64,000 bases of DNA from Mesostigma viride (Eukaryota; Streptophyta; Mesostigmatophyceae; Mesostigmatales; Mesostigmataceae), in contig RPFO01000127.1 in the NCBI GenBank assembly GCA_009746045.1, forward strand, positions 986,050 through 1,050,049, read 5' to 3'. The translations under genes were made by a program, and so were the position numbers. Positions 1 to 13,900 of the stretch are shown piece after piece. The stretch's first letter is position 1. Every line of letters begins with the position of its first letter. The notes beneath the pieces are model-generated. The model was not told where the DNA came from. It made no database searches and was given only the letters and a program-made list of their open reading frames with translations.

Positions 1-89
1 AACACATTCTTGCTTGGAACCCTGTTCTTTCGCTCTTTTTGCCCCCCCCCCCCCCCCCTTAATTCTTGTCTCACACCACCCACCCGCAG

Positions 90-832
90 GAAGCTCAGCC
101 GGGCCTTGCGCAGCTGGGCTGGTGGTGGCGCCTTCACAGACGGGGCCCATGGGGTGGACAGCAACGGGGGGGAGATGGGTGCCCATGGGCACACCAGGGA
201 GCATGCCAAAGGGGTGCACTTTTGGACCCGCAACATGGACAGGTACACGCGACATGGACATGAACGGTGTCGGCCATTCCATGGCCCTGCCAGTGGCAGG
301 ATTCAAGCTTTGTAACAGTTGTGCCCGCCCCTTAAAAGCAGGGATTTTCTCTGGTGCTTTTGACCGGCTAATCTTGCCATTTGTCAATTTCTTTTGGTGA
401 CAGTGGCCACCTTCTCATTATCACGCAGAAAGAACGGGTTGCCTCACCGAGCGGTGGCCAGCTTATATGCTGTCCATCCCCGTCTTCGTGTGCTCTACGT
501 CATTCGGTCACGCTCGTCCATGGGTTCAAGTGCCCTGTCTTAACGCCTCTCTCATTGCTCTGTTTTTGTCATGTATCATCCGGTCCGTATGCCTCACTAT
601 CTGCTCCCTTATGTGTGCCTCACAACTGCCTCACCATGCGGCCCTCTCCACACCAAACTGCTTGTGCCCCCAGAGCGCCTCTCCTGGTGCTGCTTACAAC
701 GTGCCTGTATGCTTCTCTAAGTTCCTCTCATATGCTGCTATGCCTCACCATGTGCCTCGCTTTATGCCTACGGCCGCGCGAGGCATCCCTCTTGTAAATG
801 CCGTGCTATGCAACCCTCTCCACCCCCTCCAG
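90..832 (+). other. Upstream part of the TFIIIC-like gene, exon structure unresolved
   Basis: A pyrimidine tract and CCCGCAG at 83-89 look like a splice acceptor, so an exon probably begins at 90; one reading gives KLSRALRSWAG. No donor or continuation could be chosen with confidence. The stretch from about 300 to 832 is pyrimidine-rich, without convincing coding potential, and ends in the acceptor CCCCCTCCAG at 823-832. It is best read as intron. Confidence 0.3.
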
Positions 833-3800
833 GGCGCTCCTCCTGGTGCTGCTCAAGTGGACCGAGGCGTATGGTCTCAAGTGTGATGTGGACTGGCCAC
901 GCGCGTTGGCCCGTTTCGGCCCCTCGCTGGCCAAGGTCAGCCCCGTGAGCGCGCGCCGCCGCATCCGGCGCTTCTTCGAGTCAACGGAGTCGCGTGCGTT
1001 CCTGGAGCAGGCGCGCGCGATCATGGCGGGGAGGTTTCGCCGCGCGTTGCCGCAACGGCTTGCACTTGTCACCCAGCAGGCAGCGCCACCCCCGCAACCG
1101 CCACCGGCAGCACCGCCGCAACGCGGAGAACAAGGACAACAGCTGCCACTGGTGCTGACGCCGCCACCGCAGCCGCAGCAGCACCAAGGGCAGCAGGGGG
1201 GGCAGCCGCAACAAGAACAGCTGCTGCGACAACAAGAAGAACGGAAACTAGAGGATACTCTTCTGCCAGAGTCTGCAGCTTCTCCAAGCCCAGAGGGCAA
1301 GGAGGCGGCAGGAGTGATGGAGCGGGAGGGCGCGCAGGCGGGCGTGTGTGGGAAGGGAGCCAAGGGCATGGGCTGTGCCGCATCCGTGGGGGAGGGTGGT
1401 GCTGGACAAGGCGAGGGCCAAGCAGCCACCCTTGGTGGGCATGGTGCTCAAGGGCATGGTGCTAAAGGGCATGGTGCTAAGGGGCACGGTGCTAAAGGGC
1501 ATGGTGCTAAAGGGCATGGTGCTAAGGGGCATGGTGCTAAAGGGCATGGTGCTAAGGGGCACGGTGCTAAAGGGCATGGTGCTAAGGGGCACGGTGCTAA
1601 GGGGCATGGTGCTAAAGGGCATGGTGCTAAGGGGCATGGTGCTAAAGGGCATGGTGCTGATGGGCATGGCGCTAAAGGGGCCAGCCTTGGTGCTACCACA
1701 GAAGACAGCGAGCCACGTGCCAACATAGTCACACCGGCCTGTATGGTCGCCCTAGTCACACCGGCCAGTGTTGCTACTACCGGGGGGGACATAGCGGGGA
1801 AGGCACCGGCAGAAATGGCCTGGAAGGTGCAAGCGAAGGGCAAGGCAGCCGCTGCTACGGATATGGGGAGGGAGGGGAAGCCGAGGGAGGAGGACGACGA
1901 AGGGAGGGGAGGGGAGACGGGTGGCGGCGTCCATGGCCAAGGGGTTGCTGCGGTGGGGGGCAATGCGGCGGACCGCTTTCCTCGAGACGCCTCACTGGAT
2001 CCGGGTGGGGGTGGCGGGGCGCGTGGAGAGGCAGGTGGTGAGGCGTTGCATGTTGATGGGGATGCCATGGGAAATGCAGCGGGTGAAAGAAAAGGGAGCG
2101 AGGGAGCAGGGGCGTCCCATGGCCCTGTCGACCAGATGGGGACCGCCGTAGCCCCGGATTCGGAGGAGGGAAACCCAGAACGCCCTGTAGCAGAACACCC
2201 GACCACCCCTGTAGCAGATTGCCCGGGTGACAGCGCAGGGCAGACGGTGCGGGTGGCAGCAGAGCAGGAGACAACGGGGCATGGTGCAGGTATGGGCACC
2301 GCAGGGCATGGCGGTGCAGGGCATGGTTCAGGGGAGCAGCCAACGACTGCGGCGTCAGCGCAGTGGGAGGTGGACTGCAACGAGCTGCTGCACGTGCTTG
2401 ACCTGGTGGAGGCAGCCGTGGACGCCAAGTGGCGCGGGCTGCCGGCCAGCCTGGTGCACGCCCAGCGGGCTGACGAGGCCCCCGTGTGGGGGGATGACCC
2501 TGTCAGCTATTTCTGTCACCTGGGCCAAGCAGCACAGGAGGATGTGGAACCTGTAGAGGGCAAGGAGGGTGCCGTCTCGCAGCAGAAAAAGCGGCGGAAG
2601 AGGGCGGCCCCCGTGCAGGACGTGGGGGTGACGTTCTCCAGGCTGGCGGTGGCGGCGCGTTCAGCGGCATTCAGTGCGCGGATAGCGCACCGGGCGGCGC
2701 GGGACCTCGTGGAGAGCCTGAGGAAGCAGGTGGGCTGTTTTATTTTTGGGTGGGCTGTGCCTATTCCCTTGTGGTTAAGGGCTGTGCCTATGCTCTAGTG
2801 GTTTAGGGCTGTGCCTATGCTCTAGTGGTTAAGTACTTTAGATAGCATGCCATGTGTGTGTAGGCTGTGCTTGAACTAGTCTAGATGTCATGCTAAGTGG
2901 TTTTACATAGTTAGCTTGACGAAGGAAGTACAGGTTTGAAAAGACAGGTAGGCTGTCCCATAAGATCTTACCATGCATAGATCAAGCCATGTATATATCA
3001 AGTCATCGTAGTATATAGATGAAGTCATGCTACTATATAGATTAAGCCATAGTAGTATATGGATCAAGTCTCATATAGAGGATATCATTTATAGATCAAG
3101 TCATATATTGATCAAGTCATACATAGATCAAGTCATATATAGATCAAGTCATATATAGATCAAGTCATATATAGATCAAGGCATATATAGATCAAGTTAC
3201 ATGTTGATCAAGCCCTGTACAGATCAAGCCCTACGTAGATCCCGTCAAATACAAATCAAGCCAAATGTTGATCAAGCCGTGTATAGATCAAGCCACTATG
3301 ATACGTCCCGTCATTCGTACCTTTCTTGCGTAATAGAATTGGCTTATCATGCTTGTTTGCCCAGGGAGGTGGGGGGAAGGCACTTTCTGGTTTGGAAAGA
3401 CGCTTGAGTTACGTTCATCCCTGGAGGACATGGGCACCTGGTCCGGTCCGCATCGCTGTAAGGTGCCCACTTGCCACCACAAGGCTCAGAGGTCGCCATC
3501 TCAAGGCTCAGAGGTCGCCATGACATGGCTTTCACATCTCCATGCAGCCCACTTGTGAACAATGATGACACCCATTTTCCAGACACCCCTTTCCTCCGTA
3601 TGCCCTACGGTTGCGCCCATGTGCCAGACATCTGCTCCCCTGTGTCTCACGTACTTGACTTCATGCCCCACGCTCTGCGGTTGTTCTCTCCCCCCTCCTG
3701 TGCCCTCCTGCACATCGGGTCCCTCATTCTGCGCCCTCCTGCACATCGTATAACACGTTTTATGAATCCTGCGCCCTGCTTTGCAGGAAGAGGAGCAGAA

Positions 3801-6800
3801 AAGGGCCGCTGACCTGGCATTCATCTGCCGGCCGATTCCTGATCTCTACCCCAAGCTGCCACCTGTAAGTGCCGCCCCGCAGGTAGGCCCTGATCCAGGG
3901 TTGTTTTGCGGATTGCAGTATTTAAAGCCTTAGGAAGCCGTATTGAGCCACCCTTGAGGCTTTTTATATGGTGGCGTGTGCAAGCAAAATGCTGGTGTGG
4001 GCACAGAGGCTGTTTGAATCGGCATAATCATCAAGGAGACAACCGGATAATTACGGTTATCTAATTGATGGTATAGTAGTATATCCCGATGTATAGCGCT
4101 TGTTGTAGAAGTAATAATGTGTTAGCGTGTCACCCCTGCATTAATGCCAACCCTGCATGCACCCTTCCATTCGCCTGCCTAGCGATCCCTACTTGTACAT
4201 ACAGCCTCCTCGGGTTTACCCTGTACAACACAGTATAACAAAGCCGCTCTTGATTGACTCGACATGCGCGGACCTTCTGGCGCCTGCCTCTGTTTTCTGC
4301 CCCCTCGGCAGCAGGACATATTTCTGCCTCACCGACGGCCGACCGAGGTGGCTCAGCCGCTTATGCTGGTGCCGCAGGACAGGCCCACCTTCAAGGCGTA
4401 CGAGTATGGAGGGAGCGTGGGTGAACTGCCAGATCCCCGCCCTGTAAGCTCCAATGTTCCTTGTTTTCGCAGAAGTTTGTGGGGCGCATGTGGGAGCTGC
4501 TCGGGCCCTTTGGGTGGGTTGGTAGTCTGCTTTGTAGCAGTGTTTGATGTTTTCTGATGTTTGCACTTAATGGCTGCTTATTCGCACCTGTCACTGTTTT
4601 TGGCCTGAGATTCTCATGACCTTCTTGCCCACCATCAGGAAACTTCCGCTCATTGAATGCCGGCTGTTATCGGTCTCTCATTGTACCTATACAATGATAC
4701 TTTGTGGATGCTCTCATTTTTTCATGTATCATCTCGGCGTGAACTATTTGGCTTGTGAATTTCGCTGTCCAGGCGCTGCCTCATTACGGGGCATTTGTTC
4801 ATTTCAAGTATGATACTTTACTTCATAATACAAGTTTTTCTCTTTGCGTAGCAACTGTCCCTTCATCATTTCATCCTCCTTGGCGAAATCAAGAAAGAAA
4901 CATTTGATGCATAAGTGGAAGGGTTAGCATACCAACTAAAGAGACATGGTCGAGCCGTTGACAGTGTGGCCAAATGTGCTAGCTTCTATCGAATTAGCAG
5001 GAGCAGCTGTAGGTAATGGTGATGATTGATTAGTGCAGTAGCACAAAATCCTTTTCAAGCTAATAAATCATTTGGTTATGCTATTTAGGATTCGCTTTAA
5101 CCGAGGCAATCGCGTTATTTGCTCTTATGATTACATTCCTTATTTTATTCGTATTCTAATAAAAACATTCTGCCCTCCCCCCTTGTAGGGGGGGCAAAAT
5201 GATATTTAAAAAAGAGCGGGTTTGATCCTGGCTCGGAAAAAGCGCCGGTGATGGACTTAACACATGCAAGTCGAATGGTATATGTTTTTTACATCATGGC
5301 GAACGGGTGAGTAACACGTAAGAATCTGACAAACAGTTGGAGAAAGACAGAAATTTCGAACCTTCCCACCCACGTGGCCACCCCCATTCCGGCCCTACCT
5401 GCCCACGCCAACTACGTATCCCACCTTTCCCACCCTTCTAAGTCGCCAAACCTCTTACGCGTCCCCTCACGTATTCACCCTCCCATCAACTCATCCTCCC
5501 TAGCCACGTGCGCTCACAGTGCATGCACGCCGCCCATCCACACATGCACACAATCTTTTGTATCTTTCCGTCAGGGCCAGACCTGCCCCACCCCCCAGCC
5601 ACCCATGGTGCGACCGGCCCCAGGGACCCAGGCGGGCGGGACCCCCAGGCCGGCTCGTGCCGGCATCAACTGGGACGTGGCCAGCACGGGCAGGGAGCGG
5701 CTGATGCGCGTGCTCCCCTCGATGAGCTGGCACCGCATCCAAGCGAGCCCCCAGCTGCGGCTGTCCCTGGAATCGTTGCACGCGTTTGGCGTGATAATGG
5801 CGGTGATGCGAGCGCGCTCGCTGGTAGTCAGCGTGACCGGCGCTTCCTCCGCCTCTTCATCTCTGCCTCCGTCTCTAGCCATCCTCGGCCAGTCGCACGC
5901 AGACGCTTGCAAGGCCGCCAGCATCAGGTCGACCTTGACACCCGCCTCCGCGGTGTCCCATGTTGCGAATGCAGGGCCAGGCATGGGGATGGCAGTCGAC
6001 CCGTGCGTGGGTCAACGGGCCGCAGAACGGCCCCTCATGAGCACCCTCTCGGCCCGCCACGCGTCCATACCTGCCCAGGGGCCCACTCCGAATCACCGTA
6101 CGGAGGCACAACGTCACGAAAACGTGGCTGCCAGTCATGCCAAAGGGATTGCGGCCAATCATGATCATGGGGCTGCTGCCAGCCAAGGGCAAGGGGTCGC
6201 CCCGGTGCCTACAGGTACAGCGCGTGGCAGGCCACCGGGCGGGCCCATCGGCGCGGTGCTCGAGGCAGCGTTGTGTGTCTTGCCGGACGTCGCGGTGGAG
6301 GCCGCGATGAAGATGCAGCAGAGACGCGGCCACGTGGTGCGTGGGATATAGATGCATCATGTCCTGTGGCGTGTGAGATAGGGCGGTGTTTTCATTCGTT
6401 TTCAACTAGACTGCGTCACGTGAGCATCTGGTGTCCTGGTGCGTGTGCTAGGTTTGGTGCCGTGGTGCCGTGATGCCAGGATTATGGCACCGTGGCATTC
6501 GCCTGCTGCCTCAGTGCGGTTATCATTCATAGTTCCAGCAGAGTTGGTCTATGTTGGTATTGGGGGGGGGGGGGGGGGGATTTCCCCTTTCCCCCAGGTC
6601 CCTCCCTCACCCCCGACCTCACCCCCACCCATCCCCCACCGATCCCACACTCCCAGTCCCACAAGCGCGAGCACCCACGCTGCCCCGACTTGTTTCTTTT
6701 GACGGATACGCCGCTTGGACTTTCCTTATTCACTTGCCGATGCCCGGCACGACACGATGCAATGCACGAAGGTGGTAGGCATCTTATACGTGACTGGTTG

Positions 6801-6986
6801 AAGACGTTAATTTGTGCCCGCAGCACAAATGCAGTAGCAAGACGTGACACGCAAGATTCGAACAAGGTGGGCAGAAGAGCTCGGAGAAGGTAGGAGGCTG
6901 ACATAGCACATAGCATGGCTCACTGTTTATCTGCTCTGAGCTCCCTTCAGCGTGCACGCTCACACACGCACACACGCATGCACACG

Positions 6987-7017
<31 letters not shown>

Positions 7018-10000
7018 CGAAACACTCCAACCCTGGCATACTTCTCACTGGGCCGGTCCACTCAGATCTCCTGCTTCTGATCGCCCGCTAGCACCCCCCT
7101 GTGGCTCCTTTCTTGGCTCGCATCTACCCCTCCAGGATGCATACCTCCATGGTGCCCGGTCATCGGCCAAAGGGCTGGTCCTGTCTATGCTCGCATCCCT
7201 CTTTGGTCCTGTCTATGCTCGCATCCCTCTTTGGTCCTGTCTATGCTCGCATCCCTCTTTGGTCCTGTCTATGCTCGCATCCCTCTTTGGTCCTGTCTAT
7301 GCTCGCATCCCTCTTTGGTCCATGCTCGCATCTGCTGGTCCTTGTCCCCCCCAGCTGACCACCACAATGCCTTTGTCTGCCTGCATCCGACAACGCCTTT
7401 GTCCTTAATTCTGGCAGCTTGTGCGGCCCAGCACGCACACGCCCTACCGCCTTACCGACAAATTCCTCGCCCAGTGTGCACCGCTCTTCTACCCCGACGG
7501 GCTGTTCGAGGAGGCCGCCGACTGCTGGCGGACGCTACGACAGCTGCACAGGGTGTGTCTGCCGCAGTTGCTGGCCAGGCCAACAGGCCAGGCCGATGGG
7601 CGTGAAGGCTCTAGGGGGGATGGTGGACAGGTGGGGCCAGACAAGGGGGCAGACAAGGGGGCAGGAAAGGGGCCAGACAAGGGGGAGGGTCAAGCAAGTC
7701 CCGATGGTCTGCCGGCCAGTCGTGGACTTGACGGCATGCGATCAGGTGAGGCCCAACGGGGGGGCCGTGGAGGCGGCGATGGATGTGGGGAAAGTAGTCG
7801 CTGGTCGGCTGTGGATGAGAAGGCATCCTATGGCGGCGGAGTGGATGGCGGCGTGACGGGCGGCAGTGGGCTCTTCCGTCGGGTCCCACCCAGCACACGC
7901 GGGTGCGCGCTGGCATCCGTGGATCCTGGGCACGCTTTCCGCTTCTGGCTGTCGTCAACGCACAGTGGGGATGGGAATGGGGATGGGAATGGGAATGGGA
8001 GTGGGAGTGGGAGTGGGAGTGGGAGTGGGAGTGGGAGTGGTCCCTCTCACTCATACGGGCCCTCTTCTCGACACCACCCGCCAGCTGGCAAGCATGATCG
8101 CATCGACCCCATCCCGAGCGGCACGGTGGCCTGCTTGCTCACGCTGTGTGCGCTGGGGGAGGTGCGCCTGCGGCCGGTGGAGGCCGAACGGGTCGACGAG
8201 CTGCAAGGGGGAGCCCTGCTGGCGCATATGGTGGATTTAGTCACCTTGGCGCCACCCCAGCCAGGGGGGGGTGCTACGGATGCCCCGGCGAGGGGGGAGG
8301 GGGCAGATGTTGCGCAGGGTGGGGCAGGCAGCAGCCAGGGTGGTACTCCAGGAGCGGGGGGTGGCGAGGGGGGGGATGGCGAGGATGGGGCGGTGGGAAA
8401 GCCGAAGAAGAGACGGAGGAAGGTTGCTGCGGATGCGGCGTTGGTGGTTAGCTCCAGAAGGGGCACTCGTGGGGGGCCTACCGCTGGTGCAATGGCAGCT
8501 CATACGGCTAGCGCAGTAGAAGACCTTCTCATCCAACACGCTCAGAAGAACGCGGCTGGCATGGCCGCGGTCCCGACGAGTTTGCACACATGTGTCGGGG
8601 AGAGTGGTGGCGCCGATAACGAGGGTATAGAGAGTAAAGAAGCCAAGGAGCCCCATCTGTGGGAAGGTGTGTGCATGGATGACCGGCGCAGGCTGATGAT
8701 TCCGTGGCCCGTCACCGTGGACCTACGAGGGCTGGATGTGGGCCTGGGTGAGGGGGATAGGGGGGGGGGGGCTGGATGACGGGCTCACTGCTGGGTGAGG
8801 CGCCAAGTCAGGAGGAGCCAATTGCGGAGGCCGATGGTGGTGGTGAAGATGGGGAAGAGGCTTGTGGGATGGACTGGGCGGGGCAGGGTCCAGAAGTGTA
8901 CCGTCAGGTTTCTGGGGAAGGTGTTGCCACATCAACAGCGGCTGGTGACAGCGAAGCCAACGTCACTACCGGTCCGGTTCGGCATGGGGATGATGGAGAA
9001 GCCAACAGCAACGCTGAAGGCAGCAGCATCACGAATCTGTTTCATGATGGCGATGACGAGGATGGCGAGGGGGGTGTCCCGGGGGATGCGTCCGTATCCC
9101 GCCAGGGTGCTCTGCTCGAGCACAGTGCGGATGCGATGGAGCGGCTATGCTGTGGCATGCTAAGGGAAGGGGACGTGGCGGTGCAGGTGGCGACATTAGG
9201 GCGGCGGTGGGGCCCGTGGGATGTGGGTGCGGGCAAGCAAGGCTCCTGCGTAAGCCTCCTCAGTAATGAAGAGGAGGCAGGGCCGGGGCAGCAAGGGTTG
9301 GCAGGCATTGGGAAGCAGGTGGCTGGGAGTCCTGGGGTAGGCCAGGCTGGGCCGGGCCTGCATGGTGGGGCTGTCGCTAGTGGTGCCCTTGGGGGCGATC
9401 GCCCTAGAGGGGCGGGGGATACAGTCACGCGCATTCATGAAGCCACCGGAGAGGGTGCGTCGGAGCCAGCTGTGAGGATCTCAACGGGGGACACCGGGAC
9501 GCCACTGGTGGGAGCAGAGATCTCGTGGGAGCAAGAGGCGCTAGGGGATGTAGCTGGTGGGATTGGAGAGTCTGGGCCGCATGATGTTGTGACGGAAGGC
9601 AGGATCGGGTCAACGTCGTGCATGCACTGCCGGGTGGTGCGGGCGGTTCGTTGCATGCTGGACCGGTCGGGGGGGGAGGGCATGTCCCTGGGGGGCGTTT
9701 GCGCCGCTCTCCTGGAGCCTGGCGGTGCCAGAAGCAGAGGGTGCGGCAATGGACAGCACAGTGGTGACGGAGACGCTGCACCACCACCCGCTTCTCATCA
9801 TCGTCATAAAGACAACCATAGCGGAAATGCGACTGCGGCAGCACTGCGAACAGAGCCAGCGCGATCGAGGGAGCCACTCCCTCAACCATGTTCCACTTCC
9901 TCGGTCCAGAAGCCCGGACGCAGTGCAGTCCTGACTGCTGATTCTGATGGCCTCCCTGGTTCTGGCATACGCAGCGGTGGGGGGAATGCTGGCGTACGCA

Positions 10001-10814
10001 ACCGTGGGCCAGACGACGCGTCACATGCAGAGGGTCCAGAGGCAGGGTTAGAGGACGCCGGGGATGGCCGCAAGGCGGTGGAGCGTGCCTTGCTGGCGCT
10101 GCAGGCGTTTGACCTGGCGGTGCAGGTGAGGGGATGGAGCATGACGTGACGTGTTCGGTCGTGCTCTACGGTGGCGATGGTGCTCAGTAGGTGTTTAGTG
10201 ATGGCTCATTTACAGTGGAGCACAGTGAAGCATACTGCAGCACCGTGAAGCAAGCAATCTCCCCCTAGAGGTGCTTCATGGTGCTCCCTGGTATGCCCTA
10301 GTGAGCGGTGGTTGTCTCAAACGTTTCTAAAACATCTTTTTGTATTTATGCCAGCTGCCGTCATTGGTGCTGGACGCCCCCTCCTGTGCTCGTCTGCGTG
10401 ACATCAGTGCAGATGTCTTTGCTTACAAGAAACACTGGCTTGCAGACCGTCTCATCCAGCACCCGGCCCTGCGCATCCCGCCCTCAGCACCTCGCCGGAT
10501 GTTTATCCCCCTGACCCCTCCTCTCGTATCTTGTACCCCCTGTTCAGCCCCCTGGTGGCATCACTAGGGCATTGCATGGCGAAAATAATGCCATATAGTT
10601 TTCTTACCGCAGTTGCTTACCTGGGCGCTGGAAATAATGTTCAACTACAGCATGAAATGAGGCGGATGTGTATATGGTAACCAAATTTCAAGTAGAACTT
10701 AATGTCGCCGGTCGTGGGGCATGCCTGCCAGTGTGCCTTTTGAGATGTTTGGTGACGCCAGTCTTGTAAAAAGGCAAGTGCGCCTGTATGTGTGTGTGCA
10801 TGTGTGCGCGTGTG

Positions 10815-10870
<56 letters not shown>

Positions 10871-10887
10871 TGTGTGCGTGCGTGTGC

Positions 10888-10970
<83 letters not shown>

Positions 10971-13900
10971 TGTGTGCGCCCGCGTGCGCTTGCGAGTCCG
11001 CATGCGCACACACATGCATGGGCTGTATCAGGCAGCATTCTAGGCATGCAACCACCTCGTTTGCCCAAACTCCCAACCAGGGGATGTGCTCGTGCCAACT
11101 TGTGCAGCCTGCCTGTTTGGATGTCATGCAGGCCGAAAAAAAAAATTGAGCACTGCCCACTGGGTGCTTGGACCCTGCAGGTCCCCATGTAAGGCACACC
11201 CATGCCCGTGCTCAACTGCTCGTGCTAGAAACTTGCTGCTGGCTTCCGTTGCCTGCCACCCCAGTAACCTGATTTCTGTGGGCCCTTTTCCTGCGAGATC
11301 GGGCTTGCATCCTGCATGCTTGTACCCTGCAGGTGAACGGCGTGGGAGAGCCAACCTACGTGTCCGCGCGCCATGCGGAGCCCTACCTGGCGGTGCTTCC
11401 TCACCCGCAAGATCTGTTCGATGATCGTTATGGTAATGCTGGCGCTGGCGTCGGTGCCGGCGCTTGCATCCCAGAGCTGTCGCACAAACCGCAGTCCCAC
11501 GAGCAACAAGGTGCGACCACGGCCGCAGCCGCCGCCGCTCCATCCGAGCCGATGGGCAATGTTGACCATTCCATGGCCGGGGGAGCCCCTGTCATCCCGC
11601 CAGCTGTCGGAGCCACCTCTTCCTCTTCCCCTGTGCACAACAAGTCTGCCGACGCTGCTGAAGACAACAGCCCTGGCCGTGCTGATGGGGAGCTGCTATC
11701 GCCCGCCGCCACCCTGGTCGTGCGCCCCTGGCACACCGGCCAGGGGGGGGTCGACGAGGGGCTGCTGACGGGCATGCGTCGCCGCGTGCTGACGCTGCTG
11801 ATGCGGTACCCGGGCATGCCGGAGGTGGGTACAAATGGTTGTGGTTAGAGTGTGGCTAGAGTGCATGCCGGAGGTGCGTTCGTGATGGTTCCAGTGTGGC
11901 TAGAGTGCGTCGTGGTTGTAGCATGGCTATCATGCATGCCCCAGGTGAACACGATGACTATGATTAAAGTGTGGCTATGGTACGCCCAAGGTGCATGTGC
12001 TGTCGTACTGGCATGGCTCTCGTACACTGTGATTGAACTTTCTAGCATGGAGTGGCTGTACCGCTGTAGCAACGAATGTTTTATAGCTGGGGTATAGTTT
12101 GCTGGTTATTAGTGACAGCATCGTCAATGGCGGAGTTATCAAGTTTGGTGCAAGCATGGCTGTTGCGTGTGCTGAGATGTGGGTGGTGGTCGTTGGCTTA
12201 GCTTACGTCCCCTCCCGAGGTTAGGCTGCTTGACAATTGAGAAATGTTCTCAAAATATTTTAACCTGAACATGCCGCTTTTTTTTCATAGCTACGCGCTT
12301 CCGCTTGAGTAGGAACGAACATGTGCAATTCACAATATCTGGCTACCCTAAACCCTCAACCCTAAAACCTAAACCCTAAGCCCTAAACCCTAAACCCCAA
12401 AACAGTATCTCTTCTTGTAACGGCCCCAGTACATGTGTGGGCCATAGTGGCCGGGTTGCAGATCTCAGTGGAGAGATGACAGCGGAGATAGCCGCATTGC
12501 AGTGGCCCATGCATGCGGTGCTCATCCTCACTGCAGAGGTACCACTCCCAGCCACCTGTTTTGGCTTCCCACGTCGCGCCTGGCTTCCCCACCTTTTGTG
12601 TCCTGGCCCCCATCTCGCGCCTGGCTCATCATGTCGTGTTTCGGTGTCCCACCTCACACATGTTTTGCTTCGCAACCCGCAGGAGGCAATCCTCCAATGG
12701 CTGCCCCAGCTCACCAGCACGGTACGTCCTTCCATTTTTAAGATCTTTCTTGTCTTTTTGCGTTTTACCTATCATTTATGTTGTTCATCTTTATGTCATT
12801 TTTGTTTAATTTCAAGGTCACCCGTTGCAGTGTGTGCGAAGTGCGAGGTACTGCTGCAGTGTCATGCAACCAAGTGTGTGACTCAGCGCACCAGCTTGAT
12901 ATATGGAGTGTGTGTGTGTGTGTGTGCATTCGTGCGTGTGTGTGTGTGTGTGTGGTGTTTGTTTGTGTGCGTGTGCGTGTGTTTGTTTGAGTTTCTGTGT
13001 GTGTACGTGTGTGTGCGGGTGTGTTCGTCTTTGTGTGTGTGTGTTTGCGCGTGTGTGTGTGTGTGCGTGTGTGTGTGTGCACATGCGTTTGTGTCATGGC
13101 GCAAGAGGAGTGCTGCTTCGTGTCAGCTACACAGCTGAGCTCACGAGATGGTCAAGCAGTTCTGTCATGCAGCGCGTGCCGCGTGTGTGACATAGTCCTT
13201 GCATGCACTGTATCACCGTTGTGATAAGGATTAGCACCGTATCACCGTTATGGTAAGTAGAAGTACTGTATCACCGTTATAATAAGGATTGCTTACCTTA
13301 ATTTCCACAAAGAGTCTTCTGCATGAGTATAGCTTCCTGCTCATGTGTCAAGTTGGTGACAGAGGGGTGATGAAGGCGGCAGCATCCACCATGGGTTAGC
13401 TTGCGTTGAAAGGGTTAAAGACTATTGTGTTGGTGGGTGGCCTACCACGCTTTCACATCCCTGTCTGCACCGGATGGGATGGGATGGAAACGCACAGCAT
13501 AGCCTGCATGACACGGCAGTTGTTTGTATACCAGGCTGTCAGCACAATGTAAGGCAACCATTCATTAGGAAAAACACCTCTTTCCCTCGGGCGCTGATAT
13601 TTTTTAGGAACAGATTGGTCCAGACCTGCAGTCCTCCCTCTCGTCTATTCCTTGCTGTGTGAGATGCCTTCTCTGTTGGCTTATCCCTTCCACAAGTCTT
13701 CAGTTCAACTGTGGTTGATTACTAGCTTTACTCTGCTGTTGCAATTCGGCACTGCACCGATGTACTTCCAGAGCAAGAAACGCGGTCACATGTTATGGGT
13801 GTCGTTCTCTTGAAACGATCATGGGTTACAATTGTGTGCTGTGCAGCCAATTTGCAGTAAATGCCAGGGTGATCACTTCTGGCCATGAGCAAAACCATTA

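Noticed and set aside
1448..2428. 326-codon antisense ORF
   Set aside because: Shadow of the GC-rich sense exon; its CPLAP repeats mirror the GHGAK repeat.
5212..5350. Functional SSU rRNA gene
   Set aside because: Only about 140 nt of the 5' domain with internal deletion, embedded in a nuclear intron.
8748..8775. Intron explaining the frame change in the 7418-10125 exon
   Set aside because: The interval is too short and has no pyrimidine tract or AG acceptor; a G-run length difference is simpler.
10641..11215. Cys-Val-Arg-Ala / Thr-His-Ala-Arg ORFs
   Set aside because: Translation of the (GTGC)n microsatellite inside an intron.
12437..12538. Possible extra exon of the TFIIIC-like gene reading [13 protein letters not shown]
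   Set aside because: No acceptor keeps phase 0, and joining 11824 to 12683 directly gives the expected [16 protein letters not shown] continuity.
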